Part shown: positions 44,026-55,485 of the stretch, piece by piece
Position numbering within the stretch: position 1 is the stretch's first letter
How the letters are laid out: each line of letters opens with the position of its first letter
Source of the DNA: Capra hircus
Lineage: Eukaryota; Chordata; Mammalia; Artiodactyla; Bovidae
Reading direction: 5' to 3'
Assembly (NCBI RefSeq): GCF_001704415.2
Contig: NC_030813.1
Location: 14,340,001 to 14,404,000, forward strand
Length of the DNA: 64,000 nucleotides
Translations under genes and position numbers: made by a program
The notes under the pieces: model-generated
Told to the model about the DNA's origin: nothing
What the model saw: only the letters and a program-made list of their open reading frames with translations
Database searches by the model: none

Positions 44026-47000
44026 TGTAAATGCATGGATTTGTGAATTTCTTTTGGCTTCTTAGCAGATGGTTTTGTTTATATTCTGTTTCTTATCTAT
44101 GTTTCAGATGATTGGTGTGCTTAGTTATGTCCTGCTGAAATTAGTTTTATGGATCAAACAAAACTGACCCTTAAATTTTGGTCTTTTCTCAAATTATTAA
44201 TGGATCATCAACTTGGAAAATGTTTTCACTTTGATTTTTAACACTTTATTAATTTTTTGTCAATAAAATGCCATTCTGTTTCAAGGTTTTATACTATCAA
44301 CCTTTCCTTTAGCTCTTTGAGTTTGCTTTTTCAGATTTCAGGTATTTAACAGATATCTAAGTTTATATTAAATGGCATATTATCTATAAAAAAAGTAATC
44401 TGAAACTCTTTTCAAATGATCCACTTTTCAGATGAATAAGATAATTTTGAAACTGCTAATGTCTTAGGATCAAATTTCATGATTTATTATTTTAAAGAAA
44501 GAATTAAATGTGGCTCCAGATAGATTAATTAGCTGGACAAAGCAATGCTTTTCCTAGTAAGCCATCAACTAGAAAAAAATTTTGAAAAAGATTGGAACTG
44601 AACTAAGTTACTTGTCAGATTAAAATAAGTTCTCTTAATCATCGATTCTTCTTTTTTAAAATCTGAACAGTAATCATATAAATTGACATGACATTAAATT
44701 ATAATTAATTAATGGAATTTATGTTCTAGTTTATAAAATAAGTTTAAATTTAAAATATGCTCAATGTAAAATTTTATGAAGAGGCACATCTAAATGAACA
44801 TTTTGTATGATCAATATCTTAACATATAATTCTATTACAAATATGCATTTAATTATTCTCAGCTGCCTTATCCAATAATGATTGGGTAAATTGGATTCCA
44901 GTAACATGTTTTGCCATAAGTTGTGATTCAAAAAAAAGTTGTTATTCAACCTTTTCATTTAATGCCTGAGCACCAGGTTTTTATTACAATTAATATTCTT
45001 GCTTAAGAGAGAAGAATGTTAAATGAGTGGAAGCTGGCTCTTGGATTATTCAGTAGGACAATGGAAATAAAACGCTATGGAAAAATATGTTTGTGTGTAT
45101 TTTAACATAATCTCATCTATGTTATGAGATCATATGGACACCAATCAAAGTAGATTCTCCAGAACATAATTTTTTAAACTGAAAAACAATTAGATACCGA
45201 AATTATAGAAAGTCCTGTATAACAAGGTACTTTTCCAAGCTTGACTGTGAAAGTTCAATGATGTGGAGACAGAGACTTAGACAAGATCATTGCTATCAGC
45301 TTTCTGAAGTGCATATTACACAGTCTAATACAGTGTCGAAGATCAATGCATCGTTCATCTTGCATATCTGCCCTGCTGGAGGGAGCAGCAGTCAGACCAG
45401 TGGAGAGATCACAGTTGCTGAGCGACGGTTCCATCACTGGACAGGCTCTTTGCTTTGCTTTGGTGCAAAGACAAGGAGTAGATATATTTTTATATACACT
45501 AAAACAAGTGTATCATGGAACAGAAGGTTAGCAATAGCAAAGAATTCTATGGTACAGTGTGAAGATTACAATTAGTGATCTTTAGAGAAAATACATTTAG
45601 TCATACCAATGGGAAAGGAGATAATTTGGCTGTGAATTGTACTGACACTGTGCATTAATAAATGATTGCTCTGTATGCAGAAAAGGACAAAAATTAGGCT
45701 AGTAAAATATTTTCTTAGAGTCTAAATGATTATATCTTTCCTTTCCTAACCTGTTCATCAGACTGCGTGCAGTGAAGAGATCACACATGTGGTGGTGTGG
45801 GGATGATTCAAATCACTTTTCAATTTGAAAGCACATTATGGTTTCTGTTAAATAGGGACATGGATAGTTGGGAATGCTCTGGATTAATGTCTAATTTACT
45901 CTATTTGCCTTTCTTCTTATAACTGGACAACTACTTGTAGTCTCATAATTTTTGAATCATCACCCATGAGTCTTAGGTCTTTAGAATGAACTTCCCGAGT
46001 CCTTGTTATTCGTTAGCAAATGTAAAGAACGGGGTGCATTGGCCAAATCTCCATATGCAAACCAAGTGGAAATTAAATGATCTAATGTAACAAAAGAACA
46101 AAATGAAATTATTTCTCGCAGTATCCTTTGTTTGTCTATTCTTAACTACCATCTTAGAGAAGTGTAAATTAAAAGTCAAAATGATTTATTTCAGAAACTA
46201 AATAAATAGAGCACACTGCTGCTTTTTCATTTCATTGTGTACCTTCACTTCTGGTATTTTTTTTCCTCCCTCTGAAAGCGCTATTTCAACAAGACCATGT
46301 AAATGTCTATAATTGCGAGAGAAAATGTTAATATAACATTTACACAGTTCAACAGCTTCAAAGCTGTTTCAGTGACTATGCTTAAAAGGAAACTTACACA
46401 CAGAGGCCCCAAGTCCACATAAATGATAGTTTAGTGGGACATTTGGTGACAGAGCCTTGAAAACAGCAACAAAAAGGAAGGGAAATCAAACAGCCCCATC
46501 TTCCAGCCTAATTCAAGCCATTTAGAAGCTCTGTGCTTAAGCCTGGGATTACCAGTGATACTATCTACTTCAGCTTTGCTGTTCAGGAAGAAACGTCCCT
46601 CTTATTAAAGAAAAAAGGCGAAAAAGAAAGGGGGGAAAAGAAAATAGTTTAAAGCCAAGTAATTCAGGCTTGCATAAATCTTTAATGGGTTCTGTCTTCA
46701 TATGATTGGCTGTGCGTTCTTTCCTCTGCCCAGGGGAAACACTATATGTCTTAGAAGAGAATAATAGTAACTCCATCTTGTGTGTTATACGATATCTTCC
46801 AGTAATCCTGAGGATTTTGGCTTTGTCTGCTGTAAACAAAAGGCCACCCATACATAATGTGTCTGGGCTATTCCAGACTCCTCACCTTAGCAGGTGACAC
46901 CCATAAGATGGACGTGGGCAACTAAGCCCGTATGTAGCTGGAGGCAGTTTTGCTCCCAAGACGACTCAGAAGATGTAAAAACAAATAGCACATTTCTCTT

Positions 47001-48956
47001 CTTATAAGAACAAAGTGTGATCAGCACCCTGTAGTTGTGTCAATTTTCTGGCTTTTCTCAGGAGTAAGAATGAAACACCATTCTTATACTTTGCTTTGTG
47101 AACGATGAAGAAAAACCGTGCTGTCGATTTGTTCATTGAAGATGTATGAATGATTCCAAGCCCTCTATGTCAGACTGCAAAAACAAAAGAGAAATTAAGG
47201 AATAAAAGTATCCATCATTTACATGTTAAGATTTTAGTGAAGATTTATAAAAGTTACATGGAAAAGTCTATTTTGTCATCATTCTTTTTTTGTTTGTTTT
47301 TCTGGGGATAGGCTTACTGAATGGATAAGCTTCCTAGCTGATGGATTTATTCACTCAACAAATGTGTACCTATTTCATATAAGAAACTTTCTTCCACTCT
47401 GACAATACAAGAAAGCTTTGACTTTTAGATGGACTTATTCCGCAGGCTAACATGGTAAAATTTTAAATCTTAAAGAGAGTCATAACGAATCTGCTCAATT
47501 TCTTTATCATCTCTGATGCAGTATTAGTTCTCAGCAATTCTATGGTTACTCATTACATTGCAAATAAATAAACATGCCTTTATTTCACTATTCATTTATG
47601 CAGTACCAACAAATGTGGGGAGGAGGGGGGACTTCCTTAGTTGATTGGCAAAAAACTAGGTCTTACAGTAAAGAGTATTTTGGAAAAAGGCCAAAACATA
47701 GTTTCTGCTCTTCAGTAAAAATCACAGATTGTTTCTAGGATACATTTAATTTTATGCACAAGTGCATGTTTATTTTTATTTCAAATTCCCAGATAAGTTT
47801 TTCTGTGAGGTAGAAAAGAAATATGCATTGTCAATATCAATTCTCAGTGAGATGGTAAATTACAATTTTGAACCAATGAATCGACATAACAGAAGACAAG
47901 ATGCTCATCAACAAACTCAGATAATAATTCTAAATATTGAAAATTTGCTGTGATGTGTAATATATGGTGGCAAATATAGTAGCTGAAAAATAAAGTAGCT
48001 GGTAAAAGAGAAAATGGATTCAGAGAGATACTATTATTGTTATTTTTAATGTGGGTTTAAAGCATCCATTTCACAATATATTTCTGAGTAGAGTCATTGT
48101 CTTTATACTGTGCTTCTTAGTTACCAGAGTTATATGAACTGATTCATTTTTAGACTACACATCATGAACTAACAAAATAAAATGCCCAACTAATCCTTCA
48201 ACAGATCAAGTTTCTTGATTTTTACTCAATCTCCCATATTTAAGTTTCACAAAAATTTTAAAAAGCTCCCAAAAAGGATCAGGGCATCAAAATGGCCCAA
48301 TCATATTATCATCATGTGACTAACATGTTAATGTATTTCTATATGACCCTTAATTAAATGGGAAAATATATGGAATGGTTAAGGTTAACCTTTCTTCTTC
48401 CCTGGAAAAGGAAACCTTAAGGTTTCAGCATGCTCCATGTTCTTCTAGACTTGCTGTCTTTCCTTCATTCATACCACTGTACAAACCACCTTTGAATTCA
48501 TTTCTATGTTCTGCCTATATTGCGGGCTAGAACTGTTTTATACAGTTTACAAAGGGTGCCCCCCATACAAGTGTAGTTTATAAATATATTTGATCATAAA
48601 AGTGAAGTGAAACTTAAACCAAAACACTCATTTTCCCTACATATGTATTATACATAATGAGAACTTCAATAATGATTATATGAAGTAAAGAAGGGACATT
48701 TGATCAATTGAGAAATCATTATGTCTTCACTCTGGAAAGTAGATCTGGAAAACACTAAATAGAAAGTAAAGATATCAATCCACTTTATTGTTAGTTATTT
48801 CAATAAAGTTAATATATAAATCATAAAAACAATACATATTAGAATTATTAACTTTGACATTAGAACAGATGTGGGGCATAATTCACATGTTATTATTTCT
48901 CTACATCATCCTTTCATTGAGGTAACTAAAAGAATAATGTCTGCTATTCATGAGAT
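44026..48956. other. Longest stretch free of recognised repeats (~4.9 kb)
   Basis: No BovB, Bov-tA, Bov-A2, L1 or LTR is visible. Several portions (45240-45480, 46200-46420, 46560-46960) have mixed composition and isolated CpG typical of conserved non-coding DNA. The ~100-codon frame at 45258-45575 and its neighbours have no family signature, so no gene is called. Confidence 0.45.
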
Positions 48957-49175
48957 GGGCTTTCCAGGTGGTGCTAGTGGTAAAGAACCCGCCTGCCAAT
49001 GCAGGAGACATAAGAGACATGGGTTCGATCCCTGGGTCGGGAAGATCCCCTGGAAAAGGAAATGGTAACCCCTCCCATATTCTTGCCTGGAGAATCCCAT
49101 GGACAGAGGAACCTGGGAAGCTACAGTCCATGGGGTTTCAAGGAGTCAGACATGACTGAAGTGACTTAACATGCA
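48957..49175 (+). mobile_element. Bov-tA SINE with intact Pol III box B
   Basis: A-box-like TGGTGCTAGTGG and a consensus box B, GGTTCGATCC, at 49022-49031, so its internal Pol III promoter may still work. BovB-like tail follows. Flanking 'attcat' copies may be a short TSD. Confidence 0.93.
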
Positions 49176-49254
49176 CATTCATTATAAACCTCATATTATC
49201 CAAACAATCTATCAGACATTCTGATTAAAAGAAATATTATAATGCATTGAATAC

Positions 49255-49565
49255 TTGCTGTCATTGATGGATAATTTTAGCTGCTGGAACAAATAATGTT
49301 CAAGATTTCAGGGGCATAACACAATAGGGATTTATTTTTTCTCACATCACAGTTCAGTATAGAGATGCCTAGTTAGTATGTAACTTTTCCATGACTAGGC
49401 AGGTTTTCAGGCTCCTAACAATTAAAGGCTCCAATAATTCTTGAGGCTAAGATCTCTCTGTGCTCTGCACCTAGCCAGAGAAAGGGACAGAGAGCCTACA
49501 GTACACAAACCTTAAAAGCACTTCCCACTTCTGCTCTTGCCCTGTTGTAAGATCTAGCATCGAGA
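49255..49565. mobile_element. Ancient dispersed repeat, family undetermined
   Basis: 'ttttagctgctggaacaaat', 'caggggcataacacaatagg', 'tttattttttctcac' and 'gcacctagccagagaaag' follow the order of a widespread old mammalian repeat that I cannot name with certainty. Confidence 0.4.
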
Positions 49566-49579
49566 TCTCATTGAATGTG

Positions 49580-49802
49580 CGTGCTAAGCCACTTCAGTCA
49601 TGTCCTACTCTTTGCAGTCCCATGGACTGTAGTCTGCCAGGCTCCTCTGTCCATGGGATTCTCCAGGCAAGAATACTGGAGTGGGTTGCCATTTCCTTTT
49701 CCAGGGAATCTTCCCAACCCAGGGATTGAACCCAAATTTCTTGTGTCTCTTCCTTTGGCAGGCGAGTTCTTCACCACTAATACCACCTGGGAAGCCCTTC
49801 AG
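49580..49802 (-). mobile_element. Bov-tA SINE, antisense
   Basis: TSD tgaatgtg at 49572-49579 and 49803-49810. Opposite orientation to the copy at 48957-49175, about 400 bp away. Confidence 0.93.
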
Positions 49803-49964
49803 TGAATGTGAGGCATCTCTAAACTAGAGTTCTTGGCTGATAGCTGCCTCCCAGAGACGACTTGACACTATGGATATTTAAATGAGACAGCTATCTGTCT
49901 CTGGCGCATATGATATAGTGCTGGTAACTCTATATTCACTGTATATTTTAGCCCCTTACAAGCA

Positions 49965-50080
49965 ATTTGACCTTGAAATTATTATTTCTTATTTTACAAA
50001 AGAGTAAACTTAAGCTCAGAGAAGTTATTTGTACAAGTAAAAGTTTGAACTCAGGTCTAACAATAAAAAAATCATGTCCA
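49965..50080 (-). mobile_element. MIR SINE (antisense)
   Basis: 'ttattttacaaaagagtaaac', 'ttaagctcagagaagttattt' and 'gtttgaactcaggtctaac' match the antisense MIR core in order. Confidence 0.65.
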
Positions 50081-50401
50081 ATAATTATGATATATGTTAT
50101 CAAATTATAAGGCATATAATTATTTCCAATACTGATACTAATAATATTAATCAAATTTGAACTCTTTTTTATGGATTTGGCACTGTTCTAAATATTTCTC
50201 GAGAATGCCTTGTCTGAAAACCCTTGGTTCCTCCCTGGCACCTTCTCTTCCTACAACTGCCACCACCAATTTCAACCAAATGACATAACAATCATTTGTT
50301 AAGCAGAACACGAATGACTTTTTATGACTTTACAAACACCAGTGGGACACCTGTTGTAAGCACAAGGGAGATCAAATATGCCACTTCTCTCTTTCTCTCA
50401 G

Positions 50402-50460
50402 ACACAGCACCAGATCTGGAGAAGATCTTAAAGGCAGTTTGGTTTCAACATCCAGCAAAT
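50402..50460 (+). other. Exon-like block between strong splice signals
   Basis: Preceded by the pyrimidine-rich acceptor TTCTCTCTTTCTCTCAG and followed by the donor GTAAGT, enclosing 59 bp. Two of three frames are open (for example TAPDLEKILKAVWFQHPAN). No protein family is recognised. Could be a chance match or a non-coding exon. Confidence 0.3.
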
Positions 50461-50500
50461 GTAAGTTCTTTACGATTTCTGAGTAAATATTCCTAGTAAT

Positions 50501-50710
50501 GAAAGTGAAAGTGAAGTTGCTCAGTCATGTCCGACTCTTTGCAACCCCATGGACTGTAGCCTACCAGGCTTCTCCCTCCACGGGATTCTCCAGGCAAGAG
50601 TACTGGAGTGGGTTGCCATTTCCTTCTCCAGGGGATCTTCCCGACTCAGGGATTGAACCCGGGTCTCCCGCATTCTAGGCAGATACTTTAACCTCTGAGC
50701 CACCAGGGAA
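50501..50710 (-). mobile_element. Bov-tA SINE, antisense
   Basis: GAAAGTGAAAGTGAAGTTGC at the left, antisense box B GGGATTGAACCCGGG at about 50648, GAGCCACCAGGGAA at the right. Confidence 0.93.
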
Positions 50711-51369
50711 TGGAACCTATCAACTCAGAAGATAACCTCCAGGTTTTGATAGAAAATACTTAGAATCATAGAGTCATATAAATCAGTCTAAATGTAGTCT
50801 ACAATTTTTTCTACTGTGTTAGTCTTACAGGTTGAGATCTATGAGATCACTTCCCAAATTTTGTATCTGTGAAAGTGTAAGCCATGAGTCTTCAAAAAAT
50901 CAATTTGCCAAAAATCTATAGCTGAGGTTTCTGGAACCTCAATGCTGGCCCTGTTCTTGGAATTACTCAAAGCAATTAAAATTTTGTATCTACCTGACAG
51001 ATTATTATTGTTCTTGAAAGCAACTATCTTGTTTTCTTTAATTCTTTTCTTCTCTAGAACAAAAAATTCTTCTCATAATTTCTTATAAAAAATCCTTTCA
51101 AGTATTGATGATTTGGACAGTTTTTTGTTTTTCAATGTCTCATAAATACCCTTCCTTATAACACTGAACTCCAAATGTGGTTTGACCAGGGCAAGATATA
51201 AGAGAAATAATTTCAATTTATTGTTTGATTCTCTGCTTATGTTAATTAAATTTGAAATTAAGTTAGTTTTGTTTTGTTTTTTTAGTCTAGATTTCCTGAA
51301 TGGCTACTCATGATGTAGTTCCATAATATTTTTCCTCTGTCCTCTTCCTGAAAATGGTATCTGAATAGA
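50711..51369. other. Unassigned AT-rich DNA
   Basis: No recognised repeat or coding signature. Confidence 0.4.
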
Positions 51370-51660
51370 TAGGCATTGTCAGACTATGTTAGATGGCAAA
51401 ACTATGGATGGTGCTGTGGTCTTCAATGAAGAGACATATACTGTCTTTTTCAAATCCATTCCATCTACAACACCAAGAGCAAAGTTCAACATCAACTATG
51501 GAATTTGTGTGATTATGGTGCGTCAGTATGGGTTCATCAGTGTAATAAATGTACCATTCTGGTGTGAGGACAGGGGGATGTAAGAACTCTCTATCTTCCT
51601 TTCAATTATTCCATGAACATAAAACTTCTGTATAAAAATAGTTTTTATTAGAAAAAGAAG
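51370..51660 (+). mobile_element. Old L1M 3'-UTR remnant
   Basis: 'agcaaagttcaacatcaactatgg', 'cagtgtaataaatgtaccattctgg' and 'catgaacataaaacttctgt' follow the order of an old L1M 3' UTR. The overlapping 65-codon frame is incidental. Confidence 0.5.
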
Positions 51661-51681
51661 TCTGACTATTCAAATTTTCTT

Positions 51682-51895
51682 GGCTTCCCTCATGGTTCAG
51701 TGGTAAAGAATCTGCCTACTACTGCATGATACAAGGGTATAATCCCTGGGTCAGGAAGATCCCTTGAAGAAGGAAATGGAAACTCTCACCAGTATTCTTG
51801 CCTGGGAAATCCCATGGAAAGAGGAGCCTGGTCGATTACAAACCATGGTGTCTCTAAAGAGTCGGACATGATTTAGCAGCTAAACAACAACCCGG
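51682..51895 (+). mobile_element. Bov-tA SINE
   Basis: Head GGCTTCCCTCATGGTTCAGTGG, ends GCAGCTAAACAACAACCC. TSD ttttctt at 51675-51681 and 51896-51902. Confidence 0.92.
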
Positions 51896-52220
51896 TTTTC
51901 TTATATATGTCTTGTTGACCATTCTGTATCTATATTCTTAGGTAAAAAAGATATACTCTCTCAGTAGGAGGCTCAATTTTAAAAAATTATTTTTTTGAAA
52001 TTTTCTTGAATTTTTCTTGAATCAAAGCTTTTAATGTATTTTCTATTTTTGTGCCTTTTTTTTTTTTTATGATTTTCTATGTTGGATGTTCCATGCCTGT
52101 CTTTAATGAATATCAACATCCTTTTAATTACTTTCTTCTTTTTTTCCTAAGGCAACATTGATTTATAACATTATATAAGTCTCATGTGTACAACATTTTA
52201 TTTCCACTCTTGTATACACT

Positions 52221-52468
52221 GGGGGCTTCCCAGATAGTGCTAGTGGCAAAGAATCTGCCTGCCAATGCAGTACACTCAAGAGATACAGATTAGATCTCTG
52301 GGTTGAGAAGATCCTCTACAGTAGGGAATGGCAACTCACTGCAGTATTCTTCTGTAGAAAATCCCATGGACAAAATAAAATAAAATTCCATGGACAGAGG
52401 AGCCTGGTAGTCTACAGTCCATGGTGCTGCAAAGAGTTGAACATGACAGATGCCTAAGCACACACACC
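52221..52468 (+). mobile_element. Bov-tA SINE nested in L1
   Basis: TSD tgtatacact (52211-52220) and tgtgtacact (52469-52478), one mismatch. Near 52363-52395 the tail repeats CCATGGACA around an AAAATAAAATAAAAT spacer, a small internal duplication. Confidence 0.92.
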
Positions 52469-52485
52469 TGTGTACACTACAGCAT

Positions 52486-52769
52486 CAGTTCAGTTCAGTT
52501 CAGTTGCTCAGTCGTGTCCGACTCTTTGCGACCCCATGAATTGCAGCACGCCAGGCCTCCCTGTCCATCACCAACCCCCGGAGTTCACTCAGACTCATGT
52601 CTATCGAGTCAGTGATGCCGTCCAGCCATCTTATCTTCTGTCGTCCCCTTCTCCTCCTGCCCCCAATCCCTCCCAGCATCAGAGTCTTATCCAATGAGTC
52701 AACTCTTCGCATGAGGTGGCCAAAGTACTGGAGTTTCAGCTTCAGCATCATTCCTTCCAAAGAAATCCC
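52486..52769 (-). mobile_element. BovB 3'-terminal fragment, antisense, nested in L1
   Basis: CAGTTCAGTTCAGTTGCTCAG to CCTTCCAAAGAAATCCC. Very consensus-like, with an open minus-strand frame of 86 codons, so young. Flanking 'gcat' is the only TSD candidate. Confidence 0.92.
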
Positions 52770-53072
52770 GCATGGTCACCACCAAATATTTAGTTTCCAT
52801 CTGTCACAATACAGTTGTCCTCCTTTACCTATTTCATCCTCTGCCTCAGCTACTTGCTGGTAACTTCTACTGTGTTCTCTGTTTCTACATGTTTGTTTTT
52901 GTTAAGTGTTGGTTGTTCATTTGTTTGTTTGTTTTATATTCTACATGTGAGAGAAATCATATGATAGTTGTCTTTTTCCATTTGACTTGTTTCACTTAGC
53001 ATAATACCCTCAAGATTCATCCATGTTATTGCAGATGGTAAGATCTGACCTTCTTATGGCTGAGTAGTATCC

Positions 53073-53330
53073 TGTTGCCTGGAAAATCCCATGGACGGAG
53101 GAGCCTGGTGGGCTGCAGTACATGGGGTTGCAAAGAGTCGGACCCGACTGAGCGACTTCACTTTCACTCTTCACTTTCATGCCCTGGAGAAGGAAATGGG
53201 AACCCACTCCAGTGTTCTTGCCTGGAGAATCCCAGGGACAGGGGAGCCTGGTGGGCTGCCGTCTATGGGGTCGCACAGAGTCGGACACGACTGAAGCGAC
53301 TTGGCAGCAGCAGCAGCAGCAGCAGCAGCG
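53073..53330 (+). mobile_element. Bov-A2 SINE, 5'-truncated dimer with long CAG tail
   Basis: Starts within the first unit at TGCCTGGAAAATCCC, then linker and second unit. It ends in eight uninterrupted CAG units at 53305-53328. Nested in the antisense L1. Confidence 0.93.
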
Positions 53331-53668
53331 TTCTCTTATGGCACATCTTCTTTATTCATCCATCAGTGGGCACTTATATTGTTTCTATATCACGGCTTTT
53401 GTAAATGATGCTGCAATGAACAGAGGGGTGCATATGTTTTTTTCTAATTGATATTTTTATTTTGTCAGATAAATAACCATAAGTGGAATAGTTGGATCAT
53501 ATGGTAATCCTATTAACTTTGTGAAGAATTTCTATACTATTTCCCATAGTGGCTGCACCAATTTACATTGACAGTTCCCTGAATGTCCCCTATTGCCACA
53601 CCCTCTCCAATGCTTATTTTCCCTTTTCGATAATAACCTTTCTAACAGGCATGAGATGATACTCTATG

Positions 53669-54300
53669 CGGCAATTGATTTAACAGCATGATATTGGCAT
53701 AAAAACTGATATGTAGATCAATGGAACAAAACTGAGAGCCCAGAAATAAATAAATCCACACATTTATAGACAGTAAGTGTATGATAAAGGAGCAAAGAAC
53801 ACAATGGAGAAAAGATTGTCTCTTTAGTAAATAATGTTGAGAATACTGGACAATCACAATGAAAAACAAAAACCATACCATATCTCACCCCCACACAAAA
53901 ATCAACTCAAAACTTGGATATAAGACCTGAGACCATAAAATTGCTAGAAGAAAACACACAGTGTGCTCTTTGATATTGCTCTTAACAATATCACAGGCAA
54001 GGAAAACAGAAGCAAAAATAAATGAATGGGACTAAATTAAAATGCTTAATTAAACTATATTAAACTAAAAATCTTCTACACAGCAAAGGAAACCATTAAC
54101 AAAACTAAAAGACAACCTACTGAATGGGAGAAGATCTTTGCAAATCATACAGCCAGCAAGAGGGTTAATATACAAAATATAAAGAACTCATACAACTTAA
54201 AAACCAAAAAAAAGCACAATTAAAACTATAAGCAATGGAGCTGAGTATACATTTTCTGAAGAAGACACACAGATGGTCAACAGGCACATGAAAATATATT
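53669..54300 (+). mobile_element. Old L1 ORF2 part, inverted relative to its 3' half
   Basis: Sense ORF2 sequence ('gatcaatggaacaaaactgag', 'gaaggagcaaag'-like, 'gaatgggagaagatctttgc', 'gaagacacacagatggtcaac') with many stops. It precedes, in L1 order, the antisense segment 52135-53668, so the pair resembles a 5'-inverted insertion. Confidence 0.8.
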
Positions 54301-54371
54301 GTGTCATTTTATTCTTTTTTTTAAGAAAACTAAAGTTTCTACTTTTGACTTTTTGTTTCTCATAAGGCATT

Positions 54372-54650
54372 GCTGCTGCTGCTGATGCTAAGTCGCTTCA
54401 GTCATGTCCGACTTTGTGCAACCCCAGAGATGGCAGCCCACCAGGCTCCCCCGTCCCTGGGATTCTCCAGGCAAGAACACTGGAGTGGGTTGCCATTTCC
54501 TTCTCCAATGCATGAAAGTGAAAAGTGAAAGTGAAGTAGCTCAGTCGTGTCCGACTCTTCTCGACTCCACAGACTGCAGCCCACCAGGCTCCTCTGTCCA
54601 TAGGATTTTCCAGGCAAGAGTACTGGAGTGGGGTGCCATCGCCTTCTCCG
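54372..54650 (-). mobile_element. Bov-A2 SINE dimer, antisense, young
   Basis: Perfect 12-bp TSD tcataaggcatt at 54360-54371 and 54651-54662. Near-consensus dimer with linker GCATGAAAGTGAAAAGTGAA. Confidence 0.95.
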
Positions 54651-54864
54651 TCATAAGGCATTATTTGTTTTGGAATATGTGTTTCTGTGTTTATTCTTTT
54701 TTATTTTTCACTCCTTAAGGGACGTTTTTCTCATTTATTTCTAATTCTATTTGAACTTTATCATCACCTCCTTTCTGTTTTTTTTTTTTTTAAATTCTGA
54801 TCTATAGAATGCTTTCATCACTTATCATTTTCTTAACATCTACAATGCACCTAAAGATGGCTAC

Positions 54865-55252
54865 AATTTCTTTGACACTCCTCTGGTTGGTGCTAGGAGT
54901 GATTATGTCCCCTTTCTGCCTTCTTTGAGCAACAAACCACTTTGTAAGAAATATTACCCTAGGATCATCAGTGAAAAATTCAAGCCAAATTGACTGGATC
55001 TTAAGGGTGAGATTCCTTTAGGAAAGAGAGCACCAAAGAGCACCAGGGTGATGGACGTGTGTGTCAATGAAGAAGCTATCTTGGGATTGCGTTTTCCGGC
55101 TCCAGTTGCTCTATCTGATGACACATGGATCAGAGACAAACTGTCCTGACCAGGTTTCCCCAAATTCCTGACCCATGAAATCACATGGGTGATTTTGAGC
55201 CAGTGCCTTTTTGGATAGTTCGGTACCTATCAGTAGATAACCCAAGCAATTT
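54865..55252 (+). mobile_element. MLT1-like LTR (ERVL-MaLR), diverged
   Basis: Order of motifs fits a MaLR LTR: 'gaagaagctatcttgggatt', 'ccggctccagttgctc', 'attcctgacccatgaaatcac', 'gattttgagccagtgcc' and 'tcagtagataaccc' at the end. The left boundary is uncertain. Confidence 0.55.
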
Positions 55253-55267
55253 CTTCAGCTCCTTTTG

Positions 55268-55485
55268 AAATGCTTCTGCTTAGTCGCTCAGTTGTGTCCG
55301 ACCCTGTGACCCCATGGGCTGTAGCCCACCAGGATCCTCTGTCCTTGGGATTATTCAGGCAAGAATACAGGAAAGGGTTGCCTCCTGCAGGGGATCTTCC
55401 TTACCCACAGGTTGAACCTACCTCTCTTATGTCGCCTGCATTGGTAGTGGTATACTTTACTGTTAGCGCTACCAGGAAAGCCCAG
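55268..55485 (-). mobile_element. Bov-tA SINE, antisense, diverged
   Basis: CTTAGTCGCTCAGTTGTGTCC at the left, degraded antisense head 'gcgctaccaggaaagccc' at the right. Confidence 0.88.

Larger units (their letters stand above)
52135..53668 (-). mobile_element. Old L1 3' half, antisense, with three nested insertions
   Basis: Old L1 3' UTR and ORF2 end on the minus strand, in pieces 52135-52220, 52469-52485, 52770-53072 and 53331-53668. Diagnostic motifs: 'gatttataacattatataag', 'tgcagatggtaagatctgacc', 'ccataagtggaatagttgg', 'gccacaccctctccaatgc'. Bov-tA, BovB and Bov-A2 copies interrupt it. It meets an oppositely oriented L1 piece at about 53668. Confidence 0.82.

Noticed and set aside
45258..45575. 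105-codon open frame in the repeat-free stretch
   Set aside because: A second frame in the same place is equally open, and there are no splice sites or family motifs. The DNA may be conserved but coding is not supported.
48957..49030. Possible tRNA gene from A- and B-box-like motifs
   Set aside because: It is the tRNA-derived head of a Bov-tA SINE: no cloverleaf with acceptor stem and anticodon loop, and a BovB-like tail follows.
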